Assembly: GCA_023055425.1 (NCBI GenBank)
Contig: JALGPY010000003.1
Location: forward strand, 66,820,991-66,884,990
Length of the DNA: 64,000 nt
DNA from: Linanthus parryae
Lineage: Eukaryota > Streptophyta > Magnoliopsida > Ericales > Polemoniaceae
Direction of reading: 5' to 3'
A program made the position numbers and the translations under genes. Every line of letters starts with the position of its first letter. Positions within the stretch are counted from its first letter, which is position 1. This document shows positions 1 to 12,161 of this stretch, piece by piece. The notes below the pieces were generated by a model. It saw nothing but the letters and a program-made list of their open reading frames with translations. It was not told the DNA's origin and made no database searches.

Positions 1-2640
1 ATCACTCGTGTGAGGGAGCTGACCTCGTGTCGGCGCGACATGCTTATGCTAGTATAGGAAATGCAACATATCATACACGTATCGATCAAAATGCGTCATA
101 ATGAAAACAAATCCATTTAAAATACAATCATCAATATCTCGTATGCTCACCAATCATATTGCCAGTCATCGACTACCGAGTACCATTTCTCTAAAACAAT
201 CCACAAAAACGATTCTTAAGTGGTTTAGGAAAGCAATGAGCCAACACTTTTGTCCGTTGTCGATGCACCATAAGATTACTCCTCAGGTTGTCATTTCATC
301 CCTAGTTAAATGGTACCATTTCTTATGTGTTTGACTTTACCGCATTGCTATAGCCGTATGCTAGTACAACTCATGGTAAACGGGTTCGTCGACAACTTCT
401 AGGTTGATGAATACCCTCTTTTAACCAAACACATTTATGCCTGGTGACAGAACATGCAATCGTGCTTCGCTTCTATGATCGATGGAGCGTTCCAATACTC
501 TATATTTTTATTCCATGCGATGAGTCTCTCATCAGGCATGGACGATCGTTTGAGGTGGATCCACGTACTTCTAGGTCCCCACCCTAGTTAGCACGTATAG
601 TTTAACTATTCGAACCTTCTATCTCCGAGAGAATAGCACGTGATCTATATTTCCTTAGAGTTATCTGAATATCCCCCTGACTGCAATCTATTGTCATAAA
701 TCGGGATTTCCTGAAATCCACTCCTCCGATTGCATAGTGTATGTTGGGTCTGACTACACTCCATTTCGTACGTGAGACTCCTACTGCTCTTGCATCGGGA
801 ACTCTGGTTATCTGGTCAATATAATATGTTGTCTCTTAGGGCACATATTTAGGCTCGTAAAGTCTTGCGATGAGCAATAGGAGTATCGTACGGTTTCGGT
901 CCAAAATATGGAATCGTCCAAGCATCTTCGTGGTGTACGCTTCTAGCAAAAATGTAATAAGTCCTTTTGAACGAACGAGAATGAATATCTCCCTACCATT
1001 ATCCTTCTTCACAAATCAAGAGAATATTTACTCCTTAGTGGACATGAAAAGTCATTAAGTTTCACTGGCCGATAGTGTTTCATCGATGTTAAGTGACGTG
1101 ATCATCAACTCTCCACTAATGGGAGTGGCATATAACGCTTTTCATCCGTTATCGTAAACATATAGTAAAATATCCCTTGATGAAATATGACTACTTTATA
1201 GGACTAGATAAGACCATACATTGATTTAATTAGCTTGTACCCATTTTTGCATTTGACCTTGCGTCTCGAAACCTTGTGGCTGAGTCATACCGGTCACCTC
1301 TTTGATTTCTCCATCGAGAAATTGAGTCTTCATGTTTATCGAGAATGGAGCTCTAATTCCATCATCGCAACTATTTTCGATATCAAGCAAATCAACGTAA
1401 TTCTCACCACCCATTGCATTAGGGAGGATACCCCGTTGAACCAATGCAATTATCTCTACCCCATTTGGGAGAATACCTCGCCGGATCGACACAAACTCTC
1501 ACTACCCATTTCAAGAGAATTTCTAGTCTATGTCTACACTCATAATGGGTGTAGGATTTTTCTCTTCTATGCAATTCATATGCCTCATTACGCTTCCGTC
1601 TGGGTCTCTGATTGACCTTGGAAATCCACTGATCCCCAATAGTCTTGCATCCAGTCGAAAATTCAACCTAGTCTTAAACTTGGTTGCCCCCTATGGACTT
1701 TAGTCCTCCTGTAAAGCTTACGTTTCATTCTTCATAATTAGGGAACGATAAGGCCTACTATTTTATCATATCGTCTATGCACGGTGACCGTGAATATCTC
1801 CTCTTCGACCTCAAGAATTCGGTGGGGTATGCTCCTACGAGCAATTCATTTGCATAGGAGGATCAATGTTTGCTCTCATCCCTATGGATGGGAACCTAGC
1901 TTAGAAAGTCACTCCCACTGTCTAAAAGATCCTTGAGAAACTACTTCTTCATAATTGATTAAGGAACGAGTTTATTTCAGCGGTTCTTCCATGCTCGCGG
2001 AGATCGTCATCTCTACGAACATTTCCCTTAATTATGGACATCTCATGTATTTCGTAAACCCATTTATGTTAAACTACTAATCGGCTGTTACGTTTCGAAT
2101 ACGCAACCCCTATAGTAAATAGCATATGACGATACGTATCTTCCATCTAGGGTCCAACTTCCAATACTTATGGAAATTTGGTTAGCACATAAGTTGCCTA
2201 TCCCCTTGGCCTAAGGTAACCTAAATCAGGTAGCCTTGTGGTCCACATATCGTAGGGTGTAGTGGCCACAGACTTGGTGGGCTCTTGGTTGAGTATGCCT
2301 ATAGCCGTTTAGCAAAGTGTTTCCTCTAACAGGGAACATACATTTTGCACGCAAAATCATACATCAAACATCTCTTGCAGTATCAATTCCTCCTATCCAC
2401 TACATCACTTTGCTGCGAAGTGTGGGGAATGGCCAGCTGCTTTACTATTCCTTTCCATCACACATCTCTTCCTCAGATAGATACTCGCAGTCTCATTCTG
2501 TTAAAAGAGATATCGACGTTTCCAGATGGTTTTCTACCGATACCTGTCTGAAGAACTCTAGTGCCTTAGACTTATGTGGCATCTAGCACACATAGTTGAG
2601 GCGCAGTAAGTCATCTAAGAATGTGATGGAACAATAATCA
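1..2640 (-). mobile_element. Distal pol part of degenerate copia element A(-)
   Basis: This is the pol-proximal part of an old Ty1/copia element on the minus strand. The only recognisable coding trace is an RT fragment near 1229-1333. The assignment rests mainly on distance: with the gypsy LTR at 2641-9575 removed, this segment joins 9576 onward, which aligns in reverse with the 5' leader and gag of the plus-strand copy near 31-33 kb. The spacing from gag start (near 10860) to the RT trace is then about 2.5 kb, as expected for copia. No frame stays open for more than about 125 codons. I see no clear RNase H or LTR before the left edge, so the 3' end lies outside the window. Confidence 0.5.
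1229..1333 (-). pseudogene. Copia reverse transcriptase fragment
   Basis: About 35 residues on the minus strand match the copia RT block that follows the first catalytic aspartate. The sequence has an MKTQFLDGEI segment where active elements have VKTAFLNGEL, followed by MTQPQGFE where they have MTQPEGFE. The reading frame opens upstream at 1492, but the first 53 residues do not look like RT. The catalytic Asp just upstream of this block is not visible, so this is a dead relic. It is the main coding evidence that 1-2640 belongs to a copia element. An unrelated chance match is possible but unlikely because two adjacent RT motifs occur in the right order. Confidence 0.45.
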
Positions 2641-2894
2641 CCAAGTGTAATACCCCGTCTAATTTCTAAGGTTAAAATAGTAATTTGGGAAGTAAAATGA
2701 GAATTTGGTTGCGAAAAAAAATAAGTTGGGTAAATTATTGTGTTTTATAGGTAAGAATTTCGTGTGAAATTTTAGAATTTCGTGTGAATTATTGTGTTAA
2801 ACTAATAATTGTAATTTTATCCGCGTGAGTTTCTTTATTTTTAGTTGTGACCGCGTGTGCGACCACCGCGAGATGTCATACGCGTGCTACACCC

Positions 2895-2900
2895 TATAAA
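2895..2900 (+). promoter_or_regulatory. Candidate TATA box of the gypsy LTR
   Basis: TATAAA lies about 250 bp into the LTR and is followed by a pyrimidine-rich stretch (about 2940-3110) that looks like a plant 5' leader. It supports a plus-strand orientation for this LTR. This is inferred from position and composition only. Confidence 0.35.
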
Positions 2901-5900
2901 CTCCAATAACTATTTTAAAATTTACCTTCACCAGATTATTTTTTCTTCTTCTTCTTATTCTCCTTCACGAGCAAGTCATCTCCACCGCCAACACCTTCAT
3001 CACCTCTCTCTCACCGCCCCTCTTCCCTAACCCCTCTCTATCAAAACCCAAATCACCCCTGGCTCACTCACATATGCCACCACTCCCTCATTTCTCTTTC
3101 TATTTCTCTTCGCCTGCAAAAACCACCCCCGACACACCATGAGAACCACCATCAACTATTTAATTTCTCCATATCTTTCACTCTATTCCCTCCCTCTCTC
3201 TATCTCTCTTTCTCTCTGCCATTGAATAGAGACAGCAACAGCAACAATTAGTAATAACAGCCACCAACCACCGCCGCCGCTGCCACCATCTAGGAAGAAA
3301 CCCGAAGCCGCCACCACCTCATTTTCTCCTCTCTTCTTCACATCAGACCTTCTCTCTCTCGATCTAATCTCTTCCCCGACCCAAGACGAAGAAAGAGAAG
3401 CGAAAATCAGAGGCAGTAGCGGGAGCGTAGCCGAATCGGGCACCATCGCCGCAAAAGCTCAATATTGTCCGACAAAGAAGTGGTTCAAGCACCGCTCATG
3501 CTACCCACCCTCCAAATCAGACCCTCTCAACACTAAAGGGTCCGACCAAGCTTCAGAAGTGCTCAAGCGAAGCAAAGTGCCACCGGAAAATCCCCGTCGG
3601 CCATCACCTCCGGCGCCGCCGACGTCGGCCTAGACCCGCTTAAATGCTTTGCAATTTCATGCGTTTCTTGGGACGGGTAATCCCTAAATCACCTCCTGAG
3701 TTGTTTTTAGTAATCAAAATCATGTTTTAGGACTTTAATCCATGTTCTTATCGTGGGAGGATGGGTATTTACCGTGGGTTTAGATCGGGGGGCTGATTTG
3801 CAATTTTCATAAATTTTCTGGGGAGGGGGTTGTCTTTTATGCAAAGCTTGTTAGGGGCTGATTTGTACTTTGGGGAATCTCTCATTATAACTTCTACAAC
3901 CTATATTTCTCATATATTGAGTTGTCTTAAAACTATATCAAAATTTTAATAAATTGTGTTTCAAATAACTGAAAGAAAGAATAAGTGTTTTAAAAGGATA
4001 TATTTTAGTAATTGGGCGTGATAAATTATTTTCGTGGGATATAAAATATTTATGAATATAAAAGTTTTACTACTAAATGTTACATTTGTTTTATTTAAAT
4101 AAATAGTGAGTTTCAAAGAGTTAATCATGAATCTTTTATCCACCAGAATTAAAATATTATTTCTCTAGCTAAATAACTCTTTAAAAAATTGCAGTTAATT
4201 ATGAATATTTTATCAAGATGCTATGTTCTTAATATTTGTAAAATTTCTTGCCGATTTTGATAAATATTTATAAGTATTGATTCGATTATTTAATATCAAG
4301 TTATTTTTGTATATATAAGTGTATTACATAAAGACGGGTCTTATTGGGCTTTATTGGGGAATCGCGAGAGTTGGACCTAGTCATGCGACCTAGCCGAGCA
4401 TCTATACGGTATAGGTGCTTTTTTATTTAGTTTTAGCATTATTGTAATCGAAAAATATGTAATCGTAGGTGACAAGTTCATAGAAAAGGGCTACAAACGT
4501 CTGTAGGAGCTTTTACATACTAATTGATGTGGAGTGAGGTGAGCATACATGCCAAGTCTTGTGTGCCTAGCTTCCTTCTTGTCAAACGTGAATTTTATGA
4601 CATGTCTCAAAATTATATTTTTATTTGTTTTTTATTTGGCACTTGTTGGATTTGTTGACTTGAACTTTGGAAAATTTCATTAAAAAATTAATAATTTATA
4701 ATAACTTAAAATACAAATATTTGTTTGGGGAACGTCACTTGGATTATTTTTGATTGGTTTGGTCGTTGTTGGCTACGGCCGCTCGACCCACTGTTATTTT
4801 TCCCGGCTGCTATTGCCCGGGTCCGCTCCTTGTACTCACTCCCTCTGGGTGCAAGTACCCTGTTGGGGGATCGACACTTAAGGTCTTGGTAGCTTGTGAT
4901 GGGATATACTTGTGTTGCGATTGGATTTTCCCCATGCAACTCAGGACTAAAATGGAATTTATGGTTTGGAAGTCACTTGATGAGGAACTAGATATCTATA
5001 TATACTATTTGAGAACCCCCGTCTCAAACTTGGCATGAGAAAATGCCACGTGGAAATTATTATTACTTAATGTAAAAAGGATTCATTCAAGTTTAAATTT
5101 AAATCACATCTGCATAGTTTAAACTAAAAATGAAAATACTGGCGCCTTCAACATTGAACTGGAATGAAAAAATCTGGCGCCAATTTGAAAACTTAATTTA
5201 GTTGGTTAAAGAATGGTATAAAAAGTATCAATTAATGGATAGTTGATTACGGGAGAATTAACCAAAAATGGGCATTGAATGAATACTAAAATGGTAACGG
5301 TAATATAAGATTTCCAAACATAATACATAGGGAATAGGAAACTTTGTTTCATAAAAATATATAATTTTTTTTCTTCATTCCTACACTCAAAACAAACTCA
5401 GTCAGTAGAAGAATACAACCCACGAAGGGACGCCAGCGATCTAACGACGGTGATAAGTCAGGTATTGCTAAACTTTTGATATAACATCACGTCCCTATTT
5501 CTAATGGTTTGTTTGGCGTTGAATGAATTATAGCACTTTATTAGTAAAACCCAGTTTATATGGGATGTGAAATTGTGCAAGTGATTTCCATATTCACCTG
5601 TTTCACAATCCCGTATCACAAAATAGAGGCATAGAGCAAAGCACATTGGCAATAAATTTTGCGTAAACAGAGATCGAAGAAGGGAAAACGTGGAAACACT
5701 TCATGTTGTTTCAGCACATCAAGTTGAAATTCCACCTAAACCTCTCATGAAGTTGAGGTAAGTGCAAGGACAAAGGAGTAGAGCCTCCTCTTCTTCTTCT
5801 AGAAATTTAGTAAACTCAGTTTTCAATTTACTCAACCACGGCTGATCTGCAGGAGTGCAGTATCGTACTCTGGGCAGGGTCACTTTTTTTTTAGCGAGGG

Positions 5901-6084
5901 TCATGGGGTGGTCACCTCTTCCCTTTCATTATGTATAAGATAGCAATAATTTATATGTATGCTCTTGAAATTCGGTTAATAGTGTAATTTTTTTTTGGAA
6001 TAAAAAAAAAATTGTGTTTGGTGTTTTGTTATTATTTTTTGTCCGGTAATTCTCTTACCCACTATATTCTATTTTTTTTACCAG

Positions 6085-6507
6085 TCACGGCCGGAAATGA
6101 GGAGCGGAGAGATCAATGTAGGTTGGCTCGCTTGACGCGCAAGAGAAAATTAGATGAGCAAAGACAAACCCGCATGTCCGGTGAGTTTTAGTATGCTTTG
6201 TTCATGAATAAAATTGATGCTTTGTTTATGTGCATTATTCATTAATAAAATCGATGCTTTGTATATTTGAAGTTCTCATGGCCGCTGCCGAAGGCATTCA
6301 CTTGCGCGAAAGAGTCACTCGCCCTCCCCGCATAGGTAATACTAAGAAGATTGATTGTTCTGTTATGTTATTTTCCTTTTTCCTAGGTTGTTTAGTTTTT
6401 ACTGACATCGTTTCTTTGGTGGTGTGGGTGAAGATGTGCATCAGGCGGAGTCTTCTGTTTTGGGAGAGACAGTTCAACACAACGATATGTACCTTTCCCA
6501 TAGATAA
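6085..6507 (+). CDS. Putative three-exon ORF inside the Helitron, partial
   Basis: Three short segments stay open and join in phase across two GT-AG introns: exon 6085-6180 (acceptor CAG before it, GTGAGT after), exon 6273-6335 (acceptor AG, donor GTAATA) and a last exon 6434-6507 ending in TAA. The reading phase (1 base carried over) matches at both junctions. The first exon is strongly basic, rich in Arg, Lys and Gln, and resembles the basic stretch near the N terminus of plant Helitron proteins. It could equally be a captured host gene piece. The second exon encodes a segment with LRERVTRPPRI. The start is not found; a GTAAGT donor at about 5756 hints at an upstream exon but its phase does not fit. 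The spliced product would be about 75 residues. No known domain is recognised. Confidence 0.4.
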
Positions 6508-6577
6508 TATCTGGAAAAAGGTTGTAGGTTTCTTCTATATTATTTTTTTATTTTAAGTCACATTTTAGGATATGTGT

Positions 6578-6842
6578 CTGAAATTTTGACCGATTTATTT
6601 TTAGTAGCTAAAATCATGCTTAGTTAGTTGGAGAATGGTATGTAAACAATGTCTAAAATGGAAAATCTGAAATTTTGACCGATTACTTTCAGTAGCTAAA
6701 ATCATGCTTAGTTAGTTGGAGAATGGTATGTAAACAATGTCTAAAATGGAAAATCTGAAATTTTGACCGATTTAATTTCAGTAGCTAAAATCATGCTTAG
6801 TTAGTTGGAGAATAGTATGTAAACAATGTCTAAAATGGAAAA
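6578..6842 (+). repeat. Tandem repeat, three 88-89 bp units
   Basis: Units start at 6578, 6667 and 6755, each beginning CTGAAATTTTGACCGATT and ending TCTAAAATGG. Units differ at only a few bases, mostly in a short T-rich run. The array lies just downstream of the small spliced ORF inside the Helitron. A shorter trace of the same text (TTAGTTGG..GAATGGTATA) occurs near 5200, so the unit may derive from the Helitron's own 5' region. Confidence 0.9.
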
Positions 6843-6915
6843 TGGTATAAAAAACGTGATTGGTCAATGACGAAAAATTGGCATGTAAATTTACATGGCG
6901 TAATAAATGAATAGA

Positions 6916-7148
6916 CATAGGGGATTCTTCTAATATTTTCTTCTCCAATTAAAATAATTCATTTGATATTTCTAACAAAAGTTATTTATTTGATAATCAT
7001 TAATCAAAATATATCCTGTTTGGTGGCTGCACATAGGAGATTCTTCTAATATTTTGTTCTCCAATTAAAGTAATTTATTTGCTGGTGTTTCTAAAATAAG
7101 GTTATTTATTTGGTAACTATTAATTAAAAGATATCGTGTTTCGTTGCT
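6916..7148 (+). repeat. Imperfect two-unit direct repeat, about 116 bp each
   Basis: CATAGGRGATTCTTCTAATA begins both units, at 6916 and 7032. The copies share the same order of motifs through TGTTTSGTKGCT but differ by substitutions and small indels, so this duplication is older than the 88-bp array beside it. Confidence 0.75.
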
Positions 7149-7297
7149 ACTTTCTAAGCGATTTCTAAATGTTATCCTATGAGTTTTTTTTTTTTTTTAA
7201 ATCGATCTAAAAGAGTCTTGATATTTTGTAAGTCTAAAAGTTATCATTTGATTCCTCAAAAAAAAGTTATTATTTGATCACGATAATTTACTAATAA

Positions 7298-7360
7298 TCT
7301 ATATATACTATTTGAGAATGTCTTCTCCAGCATTGCATGCGAAATTGCCACGTAGAATTT
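7298..7360 (+). other. Second Helitron 5' terminus
   Basis: TCTATATATACTATTTGAGA recurs here, preceded by A, and is followed by a GCCACGTAGAA stretch similar to the GCCACGTGGAA that follows the terminus at 4995. No CTAG-plus-hairpin 3' end is seen between 4995 and 7298. This may be the true start of a 1.7-kb Helitron (7298-9030), or one element may have ended inside another. Confidence 0.6.
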
Positions 7361-9004
7361 TCAAATAATTAATATAACTTCTAAAATAAAATCGATTAAT
7401 TAATTTCATATTATACGTTAGTAATGTAAACAACGTCTAATATGGAAATTGCCAAATATAAAATTTCATTTTACATATAAATGGAATACAGTGTAATTAA
7501 AACTTCAAAACTTACCATGTAAACATAGAAATGATTGATTTATTATTAATACTTTTCACAATGTATTTGATTATTCCTAAATTATCATCACTAGACTATG
7601 AGAGATCAAATATCACATTCTGAATGTCTTCTGAAGTTGTCGAAAATAAATTTTCATTTTCACATCCAAATGGAGAACAGTGTAACTAAATGGCAATAAA
7701 ACGTACCACTATGATTTTAATGTAATATAAATGGCAACAAATAAATTATTGCCTATAAATGCAATAAAACGTCCCTCCCTTTTACATATTCACCCAATCA
7801 AAGCACTAGACAGTATTGATATTTTCATATGAACTTTGATTTCTATTCATTATATACAATATTAATCTCTCACACAACAACTTAGTTTCTTTGTTTGTTT
7901 GGTATTTTTTGTGTTCTCTTCATTTATTTACCCTCGCTTGCAAGGTTGTCAAACCGGCAGGTTGACCTACATGGGCGATCGAATTGACCCGCTCAAAAAT
8001 CTGGCGGCTGACAAACCCGCAGCACCTGTGCAAACCCGCCAGTTGACCCACAGGTTTATCGAGTCAACACATTGTGAAAATAGTATAGTTTTGTTAGGTT
8101 TTTTATCTTTAGTGCACGAAAAACTGGGGCATATAGTCACCCACCTTCAAACACTGGTGAACCATTTGTAATTATCACAAGATTAAAAGATTAACTATAA
8201 AGACCAATATCCAATCAACCACACTGATGATTGTCACAATATCAAACGGACATCTGATTAAGATTATATGTAAGTTTCTTTTTCTTTTTATTTTTGAGGG
8301 ACTCATTTAAGAGATCCTACATATTAGAATTTAGTTTAGTAAGTTTTAGTTTCACCCATACTTTAATTAAGTGGCTCGATGCAAGAAAAAATATAAATGA
8401 ATAAATAAATAAATGCAAAATAAGTAAATAAATAAATTGGACTTATTCCTAAAACTTTTAAATTTAAAACTTTGTAGCATTGAAACAATTTATATACATA
8501 AACACAAATGTAAGCATTTAGTCATCAAAGATTCAAAAAAGTTAACTTTTCATTGGTGAAAAGTTATGTGCACGTAAATAATTGAATATTTTAAGATAAA
8601 CGTAACCCGGGCGAGTCTCGGGGCGCGGGTCACGAGTCGAGTCTACCCACCCTCTACGAGTTTATGATGACACAAAGGTGAATAAACCTTGCTCGCTCGA
8701 TCCACTTTTTTTTTTTAAGGTGTTAATTTGCAAAATGTGAAATAGGAGACAAATTTTCATTCCTCTCTTTTCTTTCTTCTTTTCATATATTAATCAATTT
8801 TTTTTAATTGTTTTCACAATTCACAAGGTATATTTTACCTTATTGTGTAATTTCAAAGGTTAAAAGATAAATGGATGATAGATGGATAGACAGGGATATA
8901 CATTGTAATTGCTGAATCAGTTTGCTTTGGATGTGTTACACCGAACTCTATTTATCATTCCATACAATTGTGCACTAATAAACTGGCATGAATAGACATG
9001 TTTA

Positions 9005-9030
9005 CGTGCATCGCGCGGGTTCAAAGCTAG
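9005..9030 (+). other. Helitron 3' terminus with hairpin
   Basis: CGTGC-ATC-GCGCG can form a five-pair stem (one G-T pair), followed ten bases later by CTAG and a flanking T. In Helitrons this hairpin is thought to act as the rolling-circle termination signal. Confidence 0.75.
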
Positions 9031-9575
9031 TGTATGTCTAAATGAGAATGTCAGACTTGGATTATTGCAATTGAGTTAGAAATTTTCAGATGATATATTA
9101 AATATAAATTAAAACTGGTTAGTTGAATTTTCTGGAAAAGAGACAGGAACTTGAGAATAACTTATTATTCAACTTTCTTTTACCTTTGTTGTGCAAATGT
9201 TATTATTTACTGTTATACTTAAACTATTCCTTGTTCTGTGTTTGACATGCTTGGGTGTTACTCACTCAGTATTTATTGCTGACTTTTCAAAAACTGCGCT
9301 TCTTGTTGTCTTCCTCCCACCGCAGGTCTAGGAGCTGGATTATGGAATAGCAAGGAGTGACGCACCTAGAATGTGAATGTCACAATTAGTATCTAGTAAT
9401 GCTAGTTAAATCATTGTATAATAGTAATCAGCTCATGTATGAGACTCAGATCTTAGTATAGTTGTTTAATATTATATATATGAGTTGTGGGTTGTATTTC
9501 TTTTGAGTTCCGTCGATTCTTTAGCAGCGCCCTCTCGGTATTATCCGAGCCGGATAAGGGGGTTGTTGCACCATG

Positions 9576-12156
9576 TATTAGCTCTAAAAGTTAATGGAAC
9601 ACAACAACAGAATGAACAAAATGAATAAGATGTAAAGAATCAATAAGTCTTTGCTGCTTCACTGAATAGTTTCTGTTTCACCACTCCTCTAAGGAAAGAA
9701 TCCCACACTGGTAAGGGTACCTTGGTAAACATTCCAAGCAGACCTGCTCTAGCTATCATCAACATCCTTTCCTAACATTTATGTTCCTTAATCTAGCGCC
9801 CCATGTATGAGAATCTTAAGTCACTACTCTAGAGGCGACATCCGAGGATTCTGAGGCGTCTTGATTCTAGAATATAAGAACGCATCATCCATTTGTGATA
9901 TAACCAGATCCAAATAAGAACTGTGACCAAATACAACTTTGGTGGCTACTCTCTCAAAGATAATCCTATGGATCCTTAGACGAGAAGTTAGTGCCAAGTC
10001 TGGCCTTTTCTATAATCGTATGAAAAAATCTTTTCCCCCCTTTGCGTTTGCCAATCTAGCATTATCTGTATTATACCAATATTTCCCATAAACTCCCCTA
10101 TTATTACGCCTCCTTTTGCCTCACGATTTCAATACCGGGCCAGGGACTGCATCTGCGGATAATACTTCACTAATAGCCATTAGCAATCATTACAGCTTAG
10201 ACTTCGGAAGTATGCTGGACTAGTATTCCTTAGAAAACTCTTAGTTCCTTAGATCCTAGAACCGAGGGATGTTCGATCTAATCAAAACATATTGACACTT
10301 ATAAGATGTGTCATATGCGTTTTTATGGCACTTCCATAAAACGTGGAAGGGATTGCAACAATTACTTTAGTTATCGGATAGCTTGTACCTGGCAGCCTTT
10401 AACTCTTTGGTCACAAATGGCATGGATCTCAGGCGATATCGTCGAGTGCTCAATATAATGACATGAGACACTACTCATACTTAAGGTGGGATTTTTGAGT
10501 CACTACTCACAATCGATGCACGCGGACGAGTCACTACTCAAATTTTATGTACGCAAATGGCTAAGATGGATCCAAGATTCTTCTTTGGCTTATTCCTATA
10601 GTCCTTGAATTTCAAGGTGGTATGGAACTTGCTGATGAGGTCATTTCCCCACCCTAGCATAGCACGCTCTAGGACATTGTCTTGACTTCTGCCTCCCACT
10701 ATTGGCGAGCCTTAAGATAATGTCTATGTGCTGTTGTGACAACTTATCATCACATGTTCGACCATACTTGTAGGTGGTTTGACAATCTATGTCTAACGAA
10801 TGGTACATAGTATGACGACATGCCTTGTCATTGTTGTCACCATTTAGCCCTCACAGTTTCGATTTAGACACGATTGATTTGAGAAATTAGTAGAAAATTA
10901 ATACTAGCATTTCTTAGCTCCTAAAACATGAGACATCGATTAAAACTTAATAAGGTCATATAACAACGTACTCCACCAAAACCTAGTAGCAATTTGAGGA
11001 ATAAAATCTCGTCACTTAAGATTCCCTATTAATTTTAATCATGTCTACCAATGCGAGCTCTTTTGTTTTAGTTCTTTAACATGCGGGGTTTCACGATGAT
11101 ATGCAAATATATCCAATCACACGCAATTATAGCATAAAACAAGAACAAGCATAAATAAATATGCATGAATGTGGCCCTAAGGTGCATTCTCATAAATGAG
11201 AATACTTCTTGAGCAAGTCTTGAATCTTGCTTCATGCATTCTCTCCTATCTAGAGAACGCCAGTCTTGAAGCTCCCTTACTCGTCAATTGCTTCATGCAC
11301 CTTAATCCATGTCTTTTGGTTTGGCCATCTCTCTTGAAGTTTCTATCTTCAATCTTCACTAACTATCTTAGTTCATGTAAGAAGAACCTTTCAAGAGGCG
11401 ATTGGTTGAGAAGAGAAAACAATAGTGTCTGAAAAGAGGTACGACACGCATGCTGCATTTTGATTACTTATAGAAAACCAAAACAAAAACATAAATTAAA
11501 CAACCACATCTATACCACATACATGCACCAAAAACATCCATTCAACCCACAATGATACATAAAACATAATAATAAACATTTTAAAATTTTCAGGAAATTT
11601 CCAGAATTAATCTCTAATTACTGGAAATTAATAAGTAATGATCTAATTACTCTAAATGATCAAATCATACTCCAAGCCCCCTAAGGTCTCACCACCTATG
11701 GTAGACAGCATGGAAAAATGACCTTAGTCTCCAGAAAATATTTTGGGCAGAAAACAGTGTGTTAAGGTTGCCTAATTGCCTCGGGAAGTGCTATAAACAC
11801 TAATTAATTAATATGGAAATTAATAAAATTTTCGTATTTCCAAAAGTTATGAAAAATATCCCAAAAAATAGGAAATTTAATTTGGAGTACCAGCAAAAAA
11901 ATTGGATGAAAAATGACGGCGGGAGGAGTTGGAACGCGCCCTCAAGCGCCGCCGCGCATGGACGTCTCTGCCTCTGTCACGCGCCATCCGTCGGTCGTTT
12001 GCCACGGCAGCAGGAGCTGACTCGGATACCACATGGCGTCTAGTCAACGACACATGACACGCTACATCAGCATCCAGGCTGACTGGGTATGCCACGTCAA
12101 CTGCCATGTGGATACCACGTCAACGCCACGTCAGTCTCTTGTTGCCACGTCATCAT
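9576..12156 (-). mobile_element. Copia element A(-): gag remnant and 5' leader
   Basis: Read on the minus strand, about 10860-11830 aligns in order with 31200-32200 of the plus-strand copy: a leader containing AACTAAAACAAAA, TTTTATTCCT and TTAAGTTTTAATC blocks, leading to the gag start. Below 10860 the gag is too decayed to stay open. Above about 11830 the leader is GC-richer and carries a run of CCACGTCA motifs. The gypsy solo LTR splits it on the left (9571-9575) and Angela element C on the right (12162). The region holds no other recognisable gene. Confidence 0.6.
12092..12152 (-). repeat. Cluster of CCACGTCA motifs in the A(-) leader
   Basis: Exact CCACGTCA (TGACGTGG in the element's sense) occurs at 12092, 12115, 12126 and 12145, with degenerate copies on either side and again after 20391. 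The core matches ACGT-type plant bZIP sites. It is more likely a degenerate short tandem repeat of the leader; the matching part of A(+) near 30940-31110 has related but decayed copies. Confidence 0.6.
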
Positions 12157-12161
12157 GCCAC

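Larger units (their letters stand above)
4995..9030 (+). mobile_element. Non-autonomous Helitron inserted in the gypsy LTR
   Basis: The 5' end is TCTATATATACTATTTGAGA at 4995, preceded by A at 4994. The 3' end is CTAG at 9027-9030, followed by T at 9031, with a short GC hairpin (9005-9017) ten bases before it. TC...CTAG between A and T, with no target duplication and a 3' hairpin, is the classic plant Helitron layout. The termini are diagnostic, but there is no Rep/helicase ORF, so it would depend on a helper. A second copy of the same 5' terminus lies at 7298, so the element may instead be 7298-9030, or a chimera of two. Inside are a small spliced ORF, two sets of tandem repeats and AT-rich filler with no other gene. 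Confidence 0.75.
2646..9570 (+). mobile_element. Ty3/gypsy (Tekay-like) solo LTR, split by a Helitron
   Basis: The left end starts TGTAATACCCCG and the right end finishes GGGGTTGTTGCA, an imperfect inverted pair typical of large plant gypsy LTRs. The flanks are ccaag (2641-2645) and ccatg (9571-9575), a 5-bp target duplication with one mismatch. After removing the Helitron at 4995-9030 the LTR is about 2.9 kb. No gag or pol sequence lies between the ends, so this is a solo LTR left by LTR-LTR recombination. The right part (about 9240-9570) has the GGTCTAGGAGCTGG-type stretch common near the 3' end of such LTRs. It sits inside the gag-pol region of A(-). Confidence 0.7.

Noticed and set aside
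3183..3446. 87-codon minus-strand ORF rich in Gly, Trp and Leu
   Set aside because: It lies over the pyrimidine-rich region of the gypsy LTR. The bias comes from (CT)n and CCG repeats.
7899..8171. 90-codon ORF inside the Helitron
   Set aside because: No motif recognised. It contains repeated GACCCGC/AACCCGC words that look like a short degenerate repeat rather than coding sequence.
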